From Astrocystis sublimbata (taxonomy: Eukaryota > Ascomycota > Sordariomycetes > Xylariales > Xylariaceae), in assembly GCA_022453515.1 (NCBI GenBank), contig JAJNNY010000005.1:558001-622000 (forward strand): a DNA stretch of 64,000 nucleotides, written 5' to 3'. This document shows, piece after piece, positions 11,012 through 23,264 of this stretch. Every line of letters starts with the position of its first letter. Position 1 is the stretch's first letter. The notes below the pieces were generated by a model. The model saw nothing but the letters and a program-made list of their open reading frames with translations. It did no database searches and was not told where the DNA came from. The position numbers and the translations under genes are program-made.

Positions 11012-12386
11012 GTGATCATGGGCTGGTTACATGTATTAGTCCTCGCGGGGACGGTTGCCGGGTATGCACCACTACCACGGGCCTGCGCCGCGCCAAGTAC
11101 ATTCACATACATATTGCAATGTCCACGAGAGCCGGGAAAGGCTCACCTTTCAGGACACTTCAACGACAACGACTCAGACTTGCCAACGGAGCGTTGGCTC
11201 ACAGGCCGCACATGCTACGGAGAGGGCCCTGGGCGGTATTGTACCTACACAGACACCCTGTTCAATGGCGGTGAAGGCATCTCATTTATCACAACATCAG
11301 AGAGTATATCCAACATCGCCAGTCGGACACTACTTCATGATCATATCGAAATTCCGAACACGAAAGTTCGCTACCGTGAGGTGGAGATAGCCGGCAAGGG
11401 CCGCGGCTTGGTGGCCACGGAATTGATCCGAGCAGGTCAAACCCTGATCTCGCGAACGCCGGCTCTAGTGCTGAACGCAGATGCCGTGAAAGAGCTAAAG
11501 AAGACTGAGCGGGAAAAGCTCCTGGCCCAAGCTGTTGACAACTTGCCTTTGCATCACCGGGATGAGGTGCTTCGGTTGTCTACGCACGATGGTGCCAGCA
11601 CCGAGGAAGAGAAGGCCGGCAAGATCTTCAGCACCAACTCGTTCGCAACGGGTGCCCACGACGGAAAGTCGAAGTTTCAGTCGTTGTTCACCACTGGTAC
11701 GTATCTCTAGATACATGGGACTGCCACCTCGGGATCTTCGTGTTGACGGTTCTCAGTGTCACGAATCAATCACAGCTGCCGCCCAAACTGCGCGTATTTC
11801 TTCGACACCAACACGTGGACCCAGAACGTGGCTGCGGCTCGAGACATCCAGCCCGGGGAAGAGCTATCAATAGGGTACATCGAGTGAGTCCATATGCCAG
11901 CGTGATCGGGGACTTTTGGGAAATGAATTATACTGATGAGCTTATAAAAACAGCCCTATACTAACGCGAGCGGAAAGACTCAAGAAATTGAAGGTCTGGG
12001 GTTTCGAGTGCTCGTGTGAGCGCTGCAGCGCCAACGCTACCGAGACGGCAGAGTCGGACTCGAAGGTGCTCGAGATCCAGAGGTTGTGGAAAATAGTCGA
12101 CGATTATTCGGCGTCGTCGCATGCCACGCCCGAGATGGCGGGGCGCCTTATCGCATTATACGAGCAAGAGGGGCTCCAGAGTCGCATACAGGAAGCCCAT
12201 TATCGCGCCGCACTCGAGTGGATTGGAATTGGCAACGTGGAAAAGGCGTCGGAGAGCGCTAGACTCTGCGTGAAATACGGCACGCTGTTCAAGGGCTCCG
12301 GTCGCCCATTCATACAGAAGATGATGCAGCTGATGGAGAATCCGGCAGGCCACTCCCATTGGATGCTGCGGGCGCGAAAGCCGTGA
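11012..12386 (+). CDS. SET-domain protein with signal-peptide-like N-terminus
   Basis: Three exons (11012-11696, 11757-11883, 11954-12386) encode 414 residues. The SET domain begins near residue 120 (REVEIAGKGRGLVAT) and includes the SAM/substrate signature RINHSCRPNCAYFFD, reconstituted across the first intron, then GEELSIGYID, split by the second intron. A post-SET-like CSCERC follows in FECSCERC. These are the zinc-binding and catalytic landmarks of SMYD/SET5-type lysine methyltransferases. The first 27 residues (MIMGWLHVLVLAGTVAGYAP...) are hydrophobic and resemble a secretion signal, and the next about 90 residues are Cys- and Thr-containing with no recognised domain. Splice phases agree throughout. 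The methylation target is unknown; whether the protein truly enters the secretory pathway is inference. Confidence 0.88.
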
Positions 12387-12890
12387 TCTGCACTCGCCGT
12401 CCCGCACATCGTCTTCCGCCATTCTCCAATGCTTGCAGCTTATTTGTAACCCCGATGCAATGCGAGCGTGGGGTACCTAGGTGGAATAATGAGTAAGATA
12501 ATGGGTAGAATAATGGATAACGGAATGCTGCAGCCGTTAATACACCCAACTTCCAAGGTTGGACCAACCCCACCAGGAGCCACTGCAGCCCGCAGCAGCA
12601 TCGTGGTAGTACTACAGCATGGGAATAATACCTCGGCACTGGTCACCACCTCACCCTCCTTGCCTCCCTGACGATAAATAGGTGTCATCAGCCTATCCGT
12701 GTACTTGTAGACAGCCGTAGACGTCACCATACTATACTATTATACTACCCTACCTTGAAGGGTTGCAGCAGCCACCTACCTAACTAATACCACCACTACC
12801 TACTATACTTCGACCTCATTGATCCCTGAGATATGCAACATTAAGTACCTAATTAGCGACATCTGTCAACGAGCAAAACAGGAACTCGAC
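12387..12890. other. Spacer between SET-domain and P450 genes
   Basis: No coding sequence recognised. It holds TACCTAGGT at 12474-12482 and several CTACCTA words (12740-12810), part of the recurrent intergenic motif, close to the P450 start. Confidence 0.45.
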
Positions 12891-14566
12891 ATGGGGTCGA
12901 TAGAGCTCATGAGCCAGAACCCCAAGGGTTCTGCCGCTTTGCTTGGTCTCGCTGCACTCGTGAGCATCGCTCTATGGCTCCTATCGAACGAGTTCGCTCG
13001 CCTGCGCGCCAGGATCCCGGGGTTGAAGGGGCCGAGTGGATGGCCTATCGTGGGCAATTACTACGACATCGTGGGGAATGCGGCCCTGCAATATGATGCC
13101 TGGGGGAAGCAGTACGGCGACGTATATCAAGTGCAGCTAGGAAGCACCACTGTTGTTATTGTCAACACCCCAACCGCGGCCAAGACCGTGTTCCTTACCA
13201 ACTCGCATGCTGTCAGTTCGCGGCCGGTGACTTACACGTTTCACAAGGTATGTCTACTATTAGTACCGTTGCATTCGGGAAGTCTATGATATTGATGATG
13301 CTGTATAGGTCGCCTCTACCACTGCTGGATTGACCATAGGCGCGTCACCTTACGATGACAGCCTCAAGCGGAAGAAGAAGGGCATCGCAGCCGCCCTGAA
13401 CCGTCCCTCGGTGGCAACTTACGTCCCCTATTTCGATCGGGAGACCCGTGCCTTTGTTGAAGATCTCATGACGTACGGGAGGGCAGGAGCCGTGGCCATC
13501 GACCCCCTCCCCATGATCCAACGGCTCAGTTTATCCCTCGTCATGACAATTAACTGGGGTGTGAGGATTCCTTCCATCGATGATCGCCTTTTCAAAGAAA
13601 TCGTTGCCGTCGAAGAAGAGCTCAACAGGACCAGGTCGACGGTCGGAAACGCCCAGGATCACATCCCCTTGCTGCGAATCAACCCGTTCAACCCTACATC
13701 CGCCAAGGCCAGGGTCATGAGGGAGCGCCGCGACGGGTATCTTGCCCAGCTCAGCCGCGACCTTGCCCAGAAGATGCAGGCGGGCACCAACAAGCCGTGC
13801 ATCCAGGCGAGCGTCATCAAGTTCAAGGAGGTGGAGCTCAACGAGACGGAGCTGACGGCCATCAGCTTGTCTGTGCTGGGCGGCGGGTTCGAGACGGTTT
13901 CCAACACGATGCAGTGGTCTATCGCCTTCCTGGCCCAGCATCCCGAGATCCAGGACAAGGCGTTCGAAGAGATATGCAAGTTCCAGGGCTCCGACGAGCC
14001 GCTTTGCGACGCTTCCGACGACCAGAAGTGTAGCTACATATTAGGGCTTGCGAAAGAGGCGCTCAGATACTTCAGCGTTATACCTCTAGCCTTACCGAGA
14101 GAGACAATCAAGGATATCGAGTATGAGGGCGTACGGATTCCGGCCGGAAGCACCGTCTACATGAATGCATGGGCTTGCAACCATGGTGAGTATAATTCTC
14201 CTCAAGGCACCCACGGACAGCATCCATTGGTCTAACTAACACATGCCCTCAGACCCCGAGCTATTTCCCAACCCAGATGTCTTCGACCCAGAGAGATGGG
14301 ACACCAGGCCCGATGCACCCGTTTTCGCCTTCGGCCTCGGCTACCGAATGTGCGCAGGACATCTCCTGGCTATGCGGGAGCTCTATCTTATTTTCATGCG
14401 CTTGTTGAGCAGCTTCCGCATCGAGACGTCGGAAAGAATCGCCTGTGACCCGAGCAAGGACATGAAGATTTCGACAGATCTCATCATGGCCCCGCGTCCA
14501 TACCGGGTTTCTTTCAAGCCGCGCAACGGAGAGAAGCTAGCTGAGTCGCTTGCCAGTACAGCTTAG
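12891..14566 (+). CDS. Cytochrome P450, phenylacetate-hydroxylase-like (CYP504 type)
   Basis: Three exons (12891-13247, 13309-14185, 14253-14566) encode 515 residues. An N-terminal membrane anchor (about 17-37) is followed by the proline-rich GLKGPSGWPIVGN hinge. The I-helix reads LGGGFETVSNTMQW, the ExxR motif is KEALR, and the heme signature FAFGLGYRMCAG (436-447) has Cys445 as axial ligand. The K-helix and PERW regions resemble fungal phenylacetate 2-hydroxylases and 3-hydroxyphenylacetate 6-hydroxylases, which open the homogentisate route; that assignment is from recalled similarity and is tentative. No homogentisate-pathway neighbours are visible, so the real substrate may differ. Introns are GTATGT/ATAG and GTGAGT/TCAG with consistent phase. 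Confidence 0.92.
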
Positions 14567-15936
14567 GCATTGGTTGGATTTGCATAGAAGGAGTTGAAGG
14601 CCAGCGGCGTTTCCAAGCTCGCTACTGGCAGAAAACAACAGCGATGGTGTAATTGTTCGAATGTCACTCATGTACCATTACTCGTCAGTTATGAGTGATC
14701 ATTTTATTGCGTATTCTGCAGCTGGAAACACATTGACGATAGATAATAAGTGCTTTCGAAAGATTATCAGGGCTGTCTTTAGTCTCTTTGTCTTGCTTTG
14801 CAAGAAGATTTTCAAGCGCAATTCTAGTTGTTTCACGACGTCTGTGATCATGAACGGAAGGTCATGGAAACCCCATCTCATATGGATGTCTAGGATTGCA
14901 GTGACCAGAATATAATGAGTGGCTATAAGAGCCAGCAACAACGGGCCAAATGGAATGTTACCGGTACAGCACAAATTTCACAGGGGCCAGCACTACCTGC
15001 CCGAGAGCAACTTCCAGATAAATCAGCCATCTTGGACATTCAAATCTGCTTCATCCTCGGTCAACTACTCGTCGAAAGCACAGGACACCAAAAAACACCC
15101 GCAGACATAAACAACAATGTTCCCAAGATCCGAAGAACGCGAATACGAATACAAATGTGAGAATGTCATTATGAGAAAACAGCCAGACACAGGCGTCCTC
15201 TGCGGAAGATGCAAAGGCTGCGACAACCGCGCTCGACTTGCTGTCGCAGCTGCCGAGGCACACCGCAGCGCCACTATTTCGACAGGTACAGTTACCACAG
15301 GCATACAACTTTGATATCGCAGTCAATTTCGATATCCACCTCTTCTCCAGATCTGAATGTCAGCTGGGGAATGGCTGTTCGTCTGGTTCTTGTGGCATTC
15401 TTCCTCTACCTTGCTTACGTCAACATTGCGCGGTGGTGAGAGAGTGGAAGTTAAGGGTCGGCGAGTGGCAGCGACGTGTCTGAGATACGAGTTGATTTGG
15501 CCCATGACATGAAGTGAGATAGTACGGGGTGCCAGCTAGTTTCCAGTTCGTGTCTGTCTACAAATACAGTTGGATCACCGACACTAAAGTATTTGTTACA
15601 TATCCCAAATGGATGGCAATGCCAACTTGTAAGGAATTGTCTGTATTTTTCTCCTTGGGTATCAGTGCAGTTGATGTGATAAGACACTGCTGTTGAAAGA
15701 CGAGTTTTGAGACTCCGTTAATCTAAAATGCACCTGCCGCCGGGTTTCCCGAGATGTGTTGACGATCTCTCGCTCATGCTATTGTTACATGGCAAGCCTA
15801 ACCAACATAATTCAAACCCCAATCAAAATAATGAGCCGATGTTGAGATCCACAATGCTCTAAATCCCCTCCCTAAAACGCCGTTGAATGCTTTTGCAGCA
15901 AAATTTGCAAAATTTGTAAGCTTTTCGACTCAGTAT
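14567..15936. other. Intergenic region between P450 and GTP cyclohydrolase genes
   Basis: Nothing convincingly coding. A 65-codon open frame at 15117-15314 contains CxxCxxC-like cysteines but has no other support. The stretch holds the 3' ends of two convergent genes. Confidence 0.4.
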
Positions 15937-17061
15937 CTATTTAGAACCTCTGTTGACGCCGACGAGGCTGAGGAACTCGTTTCTTGTTTCCCCTCTCCGC
16001 TCGAAGCATCCGAGTACGCAGCTGGTGATGGTGCTCGTACCAGTCTTCTCTACACCGCGCATGACCATGCATAAGTGGCTGGATTCCATGACGACGGCCA
16101 CGCCTTGGGGTTTGAGGACCTCCATGATGGCGTTGGCGACCTCGCGCGTGAGTCGCTCTTGGACTTGTAGTCGGCGGCTGAACATTTCTGCGATTCGTGG
16201 GAGTTTGGAGATGCCGATGACGTTGTTGTTCGGTATATATCCAATGTGCATCTAGCAAGGACAAGATTAGCGACCGAATTGAATTGGTGGAAAAGATATG
16301 ACCGTCATAGTACCTTTCCGGTGAAGGGGACGAGGTGATGCTCGCAGAGACTGAAGATCTCAATGTCCTTCACGATGACCATCTCGTTGTGGCCTTCGTG
16401 GAAGATGGCATTGTTGACGATGTCTTTGAGGCTCTGTTGGTAGCCCTTTGTGAAGAAGAGCATGGCCTTCGCATATCGCGTCGGGGTGTCGAGGACGCCC
16501 TCTCTATCCGGGTCTTCGCCTACGCATTCGAGGATGGTGCGGACGGCTCCACGGAGCTTCTCGAGACGGGCGGCGGCTTGTTCGGTGGACTCTTCAAGCC
16601 GTTCTCGTGTTCCCAGGCCTATGTCCAAATGGTCAGTATGTCATTTCCCCATAGAGTTCGGACCACGTACTGGGTCGGCTGAGGCCATCGAAGTCGATGA
16701 GAGGGCTGGGAGATCTCGTCTCGGTGCCTTCGGTCGGAACTGCCTTCTTCTTCTTCCGTTTCCGTTCTGGCTCGTCGCGCGGGTCTCGCGCGGCCTTGTG
16801 TATGCTGTTGCGCCGCTTAGAGGATCTCGATTGCTCTGGGGTTTCGGAGATTCCGCCGTCCTTGGTCCGTCTTCTTTTCCGCTTCTTCTTGGCTTTGTCT
16901 TCATCCTTTGAGCCGTTGGCCACGCCGTTGGTGGCGCGCGAGGCGCGCGAGGCGCTGCCGTCGACAGAGTCGTCGACATCGGAGGGCCCGGCGGCGGTGG
17001 AGGAGGTGGATGATGATGATGATGGCTCCGAGACCGGGTCTTGCTCTGCAAAGCGAACCAT
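15937..17061 (-). CDS. FOL2: GTP cyclohydrolase I
   Basis: Three exons (17061-16671, 16618-16314, 16251-15937) encode 336 residues. The enzyme converts GTP to 7,8-dihydroneopterin triphosphate, the first step of folate and pterin synthesis. The core starts near residue 131 ([18 protein letters not shown]); [16 protein letters not shown], the zinc motif [29 protein letters not shown] and [13 protein letters not shown] (second zinc Cys) are all present, ending at FLSLVGV. About 130 residues ahead of the core are disordered and very basic ([18 protein letters not shown]), as in other fungal homologues but long. An in-frame Met 50 codons upstream (17211) exists; 17061 was preferred because the upstream segment looks like translated leader. 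Introns: GTACGT/ATAG and GTACTA/CTAG. Confidence 0.95.
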
Positions 17062-18056
17062 GATGGGCACGATGCGACGGGGCTGTGATGTTTTGTTGTT
17101 CGTATAGTCGTCGCAAATGCGATGATGCGATGGAGGGGTTGGTGGCGGGTTGTGCGACGAGAAGTTTGGCGCGACAGAAATAGCCAGGGCTCTCGCAAGG
17201 GTCTTCTTCACTCTCGACCCGGCACCGCTAGTCGCATTACCGGCCGGTCCGTCGCGAACATGACTGACTTCTGGAAGGCAGGCGTGGTGGGCGAGGGCGC
17301 GGGCTACTCCAGGCTAGTAAGCACTGGAAGCGCAGGCATGACAGCAGCAGCTTGTGAGCATAGAGCGCTGCCAAAGGAGCCCCAGAATATTTTATCGTCC
17401 CATAAATTATAAACGGTCATCCTCGGACCTCGATACCGTTTTTCTTAGCTTTATCTCGGCCTGTCACCCCGCTGCCTGCCGCGCTTTGGGTCGAGGGTCC
17501 ACTTATTTTCATCTTGAGCTTTATCTATTCGCTACGAGAAGCCTTGGCTTTAAGACCCTAGGTACCTACATGTACTCCGTCACCTGCAAGAACTAGAACC
17601 GCGGGGCGGTGAGTTGCAGCTGTGGCGCAAGCATCCCCACCTAATGTAGACCCCGCGCAGCATGTGGCGCACAGCAACTCGTGGCTGGCAAAAGAGGCGT
17701 TGTTAGGATTCCGCCTACGCATAGGTCTTGCGTCACTATCCCACGGTCGCGTAACCTCTCACCTCTTGGGCGAGTCAAGTTGCGATCTGGTAGCAAGCCA
17801 GCAGCAACATAACCCAAACGCCCTCAATCTACCCCATCCCGCCACTCAGCTTCATAGGTAACCTCAACAACGCCTACCCATATTATCGCCGACTCAATCC
17901 CTAAAGTCCGCGCGTGGTGCTCCCCCTGTTCGGCCGTCGTCTCGAGCGCCCTCGAGCTCTCCTGAGGCGCATCCCCGGTGCAGTCGCAGCTCGTAGCGTC
18001 ACTGCATCCGCTCCATCGCCCGCAAGCTGTCACCAAGATCGTCAGATACCTCGACT
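17062..18056. other. Divergent promoter region, GTP cyclohydrolase / TAF11
   Basis: No coding sequence recognised. A CCTAGGTA copy at 17557-17564 abuts a second CCTA word. The last about 200 bp are C-rich, as in 5' leaders here. Confidence 0.45.
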
Positions 18057-19152
18057 ATGGCATCACCCCCCAGCGCCTACTCGCCAGCCGGCTCTCCAAC
18101 GTATCCCTCTCACTCCCAGCTGCCGTCCAAGAAACGAACATCGATGGCCACCGAGCTCTCCATCCAGCCACCCTCTCTCAAGCGCCGCAAGGCATCCACC
18201 ATGTCCGTCGCCTCTGCCGGCTCCGCCCACCCTCTGCGACAGACCTCCTTCCCCCCCGACGAAGCCCTGGCCCGCGGCTCCCGCGGCTACTCGCCCTCCT
18301 ACCAGCGTTCGCCCAGCGTCGATACCATGAGTCTTGTTAGTGGCAGCCAAGTAAGCGCTGTGCCCAAGAAGAAGCGAGGCCGCAAGTCCAAGGTCGACCT
18401 TGCCAACGAGGCCGCCGCCGCCGCCGCTCGAGATGGCACCCCCAGCGTCGTCGGTGGTCGCGCCGGCACTGTCGTGAGCGGCGTCAGCGGTGCTGCGGGG
18501 AAGGACGGCGACGGCGATGGAGGCCGAGATGCAGACGGCGACGGATCCTTCGAACTACCAGAAAACATGGCTAGTCACTCTGCTGCTAGAACGAAGGAAC
18601 AGATTGAGGAGGAGAAGGAGCTTGTTGCTCTCTTGAAGAGCCAGATGGACAGCGTCCAGTTCGACAGATACGAAGTCTGGCATCGGCAATCTATAAAGCC
18701 ACAGGACGTCAAACGGGTAATTCTCCACCTCCTCGCCATTTCACAAAGCAACCCTTTGTCTCTATCCAGTGTTGCTGACTTCTGCAAAGCACATCAACAG
18801 TGTCACGTCCCAGTCGTGTCCCACCAACGTACATCAGATGATGCAGGTCGTCTGCAAGATGTACCTCGGCGACATAGTCGAAGCAGCACGCGAAGTGCAA
18901 CAGGAGCTGATCGATTTGGGAGAGAAGCAGACCGATCTCAAGGACGACGATCTAGAACCGGCCAACGAGATTTCAAAGCATCGCCGGCAAGCTCCCTTAC
19001 GCCCAGATCATTTGCGAGAGGCCTACCGTCGACGCAAAGCCACGAGCGAGAACAGTGGTGCCTTGGGCAGCTTGATGGTTTGGAACCAACAGACGCATAA
19101 TGGTACAGAGAGATTCGCGGCGCGAGCTGGAGGGCGTCGCATCTTCAAATGA
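18057..19152 (+). CDS. TAF11: Transcription initiation factor TFIID subunit 11 (TAF11)
   Basis: Two exons (18057-18716, 18790-19152) encode 340 residues. The TAFII28-type histone fold starts near residue 199 (QFDRYEVWHRQSIKPQDVKR), is interrupted by the intron exactly after KR, and continues HINSVTSQSCPTNVHQMMQV-VCKMYLGDIVEAAREVQQEL. This fold pairs with TAF13 in TFIID. The N-terminal 190 residues are disordered, with a KKKRGRKSK nuclear-localisation-like stretch and a Gly/Asp-rich run. The C-terminus continues with REAYRRRKATSEN and a Trp-containing tail. The donor is GTAATT and the acceptor AAAG; phase 0. It acts in RNA polymerase II preinitiation. Confidence 0.9.
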
Positions 19153-21434
19153 GCAGCATATTCATTCACCCATGTCGACAACATATCCGCGGCGTTTAGG
19201 TTGCAATGGTCTCGTTAAACAAAACGAAAGAAACAGGGCGGGGCAAGCATATTAAAGGCGTTGGATGGTTTGCGCGACTGCGTTACATGTGAGGTATGCA
19301 TGGAGTTTACGGTTGAATTCTGCTTCTACTTAGCAGATGCTACCTGTTCACAGCAGGTATGATGAAGATAATGGAACAAGAGCATTTGTTCGGTTTTGAG
19401 TTAGGACGTGAGGCGCTACGATTGCGTGAGAACCATGCTCACCACCCGCTCTCAGACAAACAAGTACGTATCCCACCGATCGATCCAGGCAGGGGCCTCG
19501 ATGTGAAAATGCGATGGACTGACTATCAGAGCATCCATCGAACACTCTGAAATTTAAATAAAACTGTTCCGCAGCTAATTGGCATGAAGACAGCGGCTAT
19601 CTACGTCCACACATACTAAACACTATTAGAGGTCTGCCAACTTCCTGAATATCGTAATCTCGCAAGTCTTGCTTTTGCTTGACTTGTTCATAGTCAATCG
19701 GCATCTCCACGTTAGGTGTAGTGCGGTTAGCGTGTCATAGGAATGTGCTGGGACAATAGCGCGCAATAGGGGTCCATGGAGTCGACCGAACGGGGAGTGC
19801 CGCTGACTCAGGCCTCGATGGGAACCAGCTTCTTGGATCTCCCACCCAAGCCACTCCTCCGGCACAGACCGGCAATGCGGCCGTTGCTGCGAATCATCCA
19901 TCAGGCATCCGTAGCGCACAGTTACAAACGAAACCCTGGGCGGCGTGGTCCCCATGTTTATATAGGTCTAAGAATCTTTTTGGCATGTGAAGGAGCCTGC
20001 TGATATGAATAACAAGATTTCCATTGGAAATAATGCAAACACCTCTGTTCAGCCAGAGTTTAGTAAGCCTCTAATCCACTCCGGGTATGGCGGTCTATTC
20101 TCGTCGTTAGTTTAGGTACTTACTTGGTAGACCCGCCGTAATCATGTACTATGTAGGGCAGGGGACTGGGGTAAAGTTGCTATCGACGATCTTCTCCCCC
20201 CAAGCTTACCAAGGCCATACTCACATACTTCTTCAGCCCTGGCCGACGCTTCGGAAATATTCATAGGGCATGGCAAGGCATCCTCGGAATCTCCGCTCAG
20301 TCTCAGTAAACCAACACTGATTATTGATGGGACAAGTGCAACACTCACACATGTGATACCGTAGCAATGCAATGCGGCTTGGCAGATGATTGCGATCAAC
20401 TGGCCCTGTTCAACTTCGATCAACTGTTTTCAATGGTTGGTTGAAATGGCGGTCAGCTCAGCCGGATCACTGCCTCTCAGGATGTCGTACGGATACAAGA
20501 CTATTCCCATCCGATTCTATGCACAGGGGGTGAGGATTGCCAAGTCATCGGAGCAACGCTTCTGCAATGCAGCATTCATACTGGCATCATTGTGACTATG
20601 TAGACAGGGGCATCGGGGCCTGCGTATGCTTCGGCCTGGTCGAAGTAGGTTAGTCGGCTTGGTCGGGTATGTGTAGTCTTTTTGGGGCGTCCTTGAATCC
20701 TCATGCTCAGCAGCCCTAAGCCAAACGTACTGTCCCGAAACAAGTCAACATCTATCCAGATCTTCTAAATTTAGCTTACCCCTTCAAGAACATGGAGATA
20801 TCCAGCTAAGGTAGCCGGAACCTAGGGTCTCTGCTAGGGTTATTTTGTATTAGACCGTCCCACCCGAACCACCACCTCCCGAAACACATCGTCTAAACCT
20901 CTGAGGTCCACCCATCTCACCCTCACCACTGCCGCTGTAGTCAGCACGACGCACCGGCATGGTAATCACAAATCTCGTTAACAAATCATCGGTGCGATAA
21001 AGCTGTCAAGTGGATTCACGAATGGCACCGAAGGCAGCTAATGTAAGCAAGCGGATGACGCGAACTGACGGGAGATGGTGGGATCCCAGGCATTGAAGCC
21101 ATAATCCCACAATCTCGCAGGCATCATGGCAGGGGTCAGGGGCGGCCACTTCACGATCCCGTCGCCCCAGCATCCCAGCCGTCGCGATGTGGAGAGTCTA
21201 TAAAATACATATAGTCGCCAGTGCGGGCTTCACCATGGCGTGCTCTTTCGATATTTGCTTCTAGACATTCAGAACCAGACATTCTGCAGACGAACATCGT
21301 GATCAACTGAGACAATCAAGGCCGGCATACTTGATCGACCTAGAGCTCACGATATCGATTACACACAAGTGCCGTAGCGTGATCACGGAGCAGCATACCC
21401 TCGGAGGCACCCATCTCAAGCGCAGCCTTTCAAC
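19153..21434. other. 2.3-kb intergenic region ahead of the glycosyltransferase
   Basis: No gene recognised on either strand. ACCTA/TAGGT words occur near 20115 and 20812-20845. A TATA box lies near the right end. No repeat unit noticed. Confidence 0.4.
21199..21207 (+). promoter_or_regulatory. TATA box (TATAAAATA)
   Basis: TATAAAATA is about 235 bp upstream of the glycosyltransferase ATG at 21435 in otherwise GC-balanced DNA, a plausible core promoter for a regulated gene. Confidence 0.4.
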
Positions 21435-22845
21435 ATGAGCACAGTCAGTGACCCGGTGCCGATTAGCGAGAATGCTATTCCGGCATCGAGCAAGGAGGCC
21501 GAGGTGTCGGGTGCCGGCACGATCGACTACCCAATTCCCGCCGGATGCCATGCCATACCCGCCGACGAGTTAGATCTCCGGCCCGATGCCGAGATCGACC
21601 AGGACATTATCAACCCCAAGCCCATCGAAGTGGGCAACATGAAGAACATCTTCTTCTTCTGGCACAGTGGCTTTGAGCACAGTTAGTTACAACCCGCGTT
21701 TCTATATGAGTTCGAACAAAATCTCGAGCCCATCCTACAGCATCCCCATCCTTTCGTCTCAGAGATCAGCCCAGAAAGTGAAAGAAGTATATACTAAATA
21801 TGAGATAGTGCACCCATACACACAGCGTAACGTTCGCGCCCACTACCGCCGACTGGTAAAACACGGCTGGACCATCTACGTGATAAATCGGCAGGAGGGT
21901 TCACCACTCAACATCGCCCAATTCGTCGACGTGACCGACCCCGAGTTATTCCCCAAGGCCTTCCTGGATGGCCGGGTGGGCGGCGAGTTCGCGCCGCAGC
22001 ACACATCCGACCTTGTGCGCTGGCCGCTTCTCATGAAGTACGGTGGTATCTACACGGACGTCGGACAGCTGCAGATCGGCGACCTGAACGCGCTGTGGGA
22101 GAAGACGCTCGGCAACCCAGACTCGCCGTACGACATCATCTCGTACAACCTGGGGCCCGTCGAGCACCGCGACCTGGCCAACTACTTCTACGCCTCGCGG
22201 CCGAAGAACCCGCTGTTCTACCGCGCGCACAAGCTGCTGCTGGCGCTGTGGAACGCCGACGGCGGCAAGGAGAGCACCGACGGCATGCACGCCAGCCCGC
22301 TGCTCAAGGGCCCCAAGCTCATCGGCCAGCGGTTCCCCGAGGCCATCCGCAAGAAGCTGACGGACTACATCATCCAGGGCTACTGCCTGACGCTGGCCAT
22401 GGGCCTGGTGGACGCGGAGGACAACTGGGACGGCCCGACGTACTGCGCCGACCACATCTACGCCATCGACTACATGACGGGCTCGCAGCTGATCCAGCAG
22501 TACACGAACTGGAACGGCGTGGAGGCGTTCCGGCTCATGTCGCTGTCGGTGCCCAAGGCCGGCGAGGAGGAGAACGCGGACCAGAAGAAGGCGCGCGAGA
22601 TCGTCGAGGGCTGCCTGAGCCAGAGCTACAGCTTCAAGCTCGCCCACGGCTACATCGTGCAGGTCGTCGGCGAGACCCTGGGCTCGCTGTGGCGGAAAAA
22701 CGACGGCTCGGACTATGTTCCCGGCACATACGCCCACTGGCTAAGACAGGCCATGATCTACTGGGCACAGGACAGCCTGCCGGAGCGGTTGGATTTCAAG
22801 GTCATAGAGCCCTACAAGACGGGTCCGCTGTTGAGAGATGAATAG
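21435..22845 (+). CDS. Capsule-synthesis-type glycosyltransferase (GT32-like fold)
   Basis: Two exons (21435-21681, 21809-22845) encode 427 residues. The splice rebuilds NIFFFWHSGFEHMHPYTQR, the start of the Caps_synth/GT32-like domain. Landmarks: WTIYVINRQEGSPLNIAQFVD, HTSDLVRWPLLMKYGGIYTDVG (the nucleotide-sugar site, with DVG in place of a strict DxD) and a conserved C-terminal YAHWLRQAMIYW region. There is no signal peptide or clear membrane segment, so a cytosolic or peripheral enzyme is likely. The donor is GTTAGT and the acceptor ATAG (phase 1). The second exon is strikingly GC-rich at third positions compared with neighbours, which creates long antisense open frames. Sugar donor and acceptor are unknown. 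Confidence 0.87.
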
Positions 22846-23264
22846 AGGTCTGATTAGAGCATATAAAGTAGAACATAGATAAGATACCGTACATACATTC
22901 ATATTATATCCTTCCATCATTCAAACATGGCGTCCGAAATCTCGATGTGAGCCGTTGGAGTGCCTGCTAAAGATCCACCTACGCAACCAGTAGCACTAGG
23001 TAATAGCTCCGTTGTTGACTAGGTACAGTTTGGCTGTAGACCAGGATTGCCCCGAGTCTGGAACAGTCTTAAGCAGTTGTCACTTGGAAGGCCGGGATTG
23101 ATTTGGAGGCCGTACTCGAGTGGACACACCGATAGCATCAGGGATGCTAGGCCTTCAAGCAGGGATGTTGTTCACATATGCATAAGCATTCATAGGGATG
23201 GCCGTGAATGTAGCAGGCAGTTGTCCGTCTTCCCCGTCGAGCGATCTCTTGAAAGTCTTCTGCA
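22846..23264. other. Spacer between glycosyltransferase and HET genes
   Basis: The 3' flank of the glycosyltransferase and 5' flank of the HET gene. AT-rich near 22860-22920. No coding sequence recognised. Confidence 0.4.

Noticed and set aside
5503..14566. Secondary-metabolite cluster (SDR, phosphoesterase, SET protein, P450 side by side)
   Set aside because: No polyketide synthase, peptide synthetase, terpene cyclase or pathway regulator is visible, and gaps of 1-2 kb separate the genes.
15117..15314. 65-codon frame with a CxxCxxC pattern
   Set aside because: Too short, no family match, no promoter signal; the cysteines alone are not enough.
21946..22737. 263-codon frame antisense to the glycosyltransferase
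   Set aside because: Arginine/alanine/valine-rich product created by GC-rich third positions of the sense gene.
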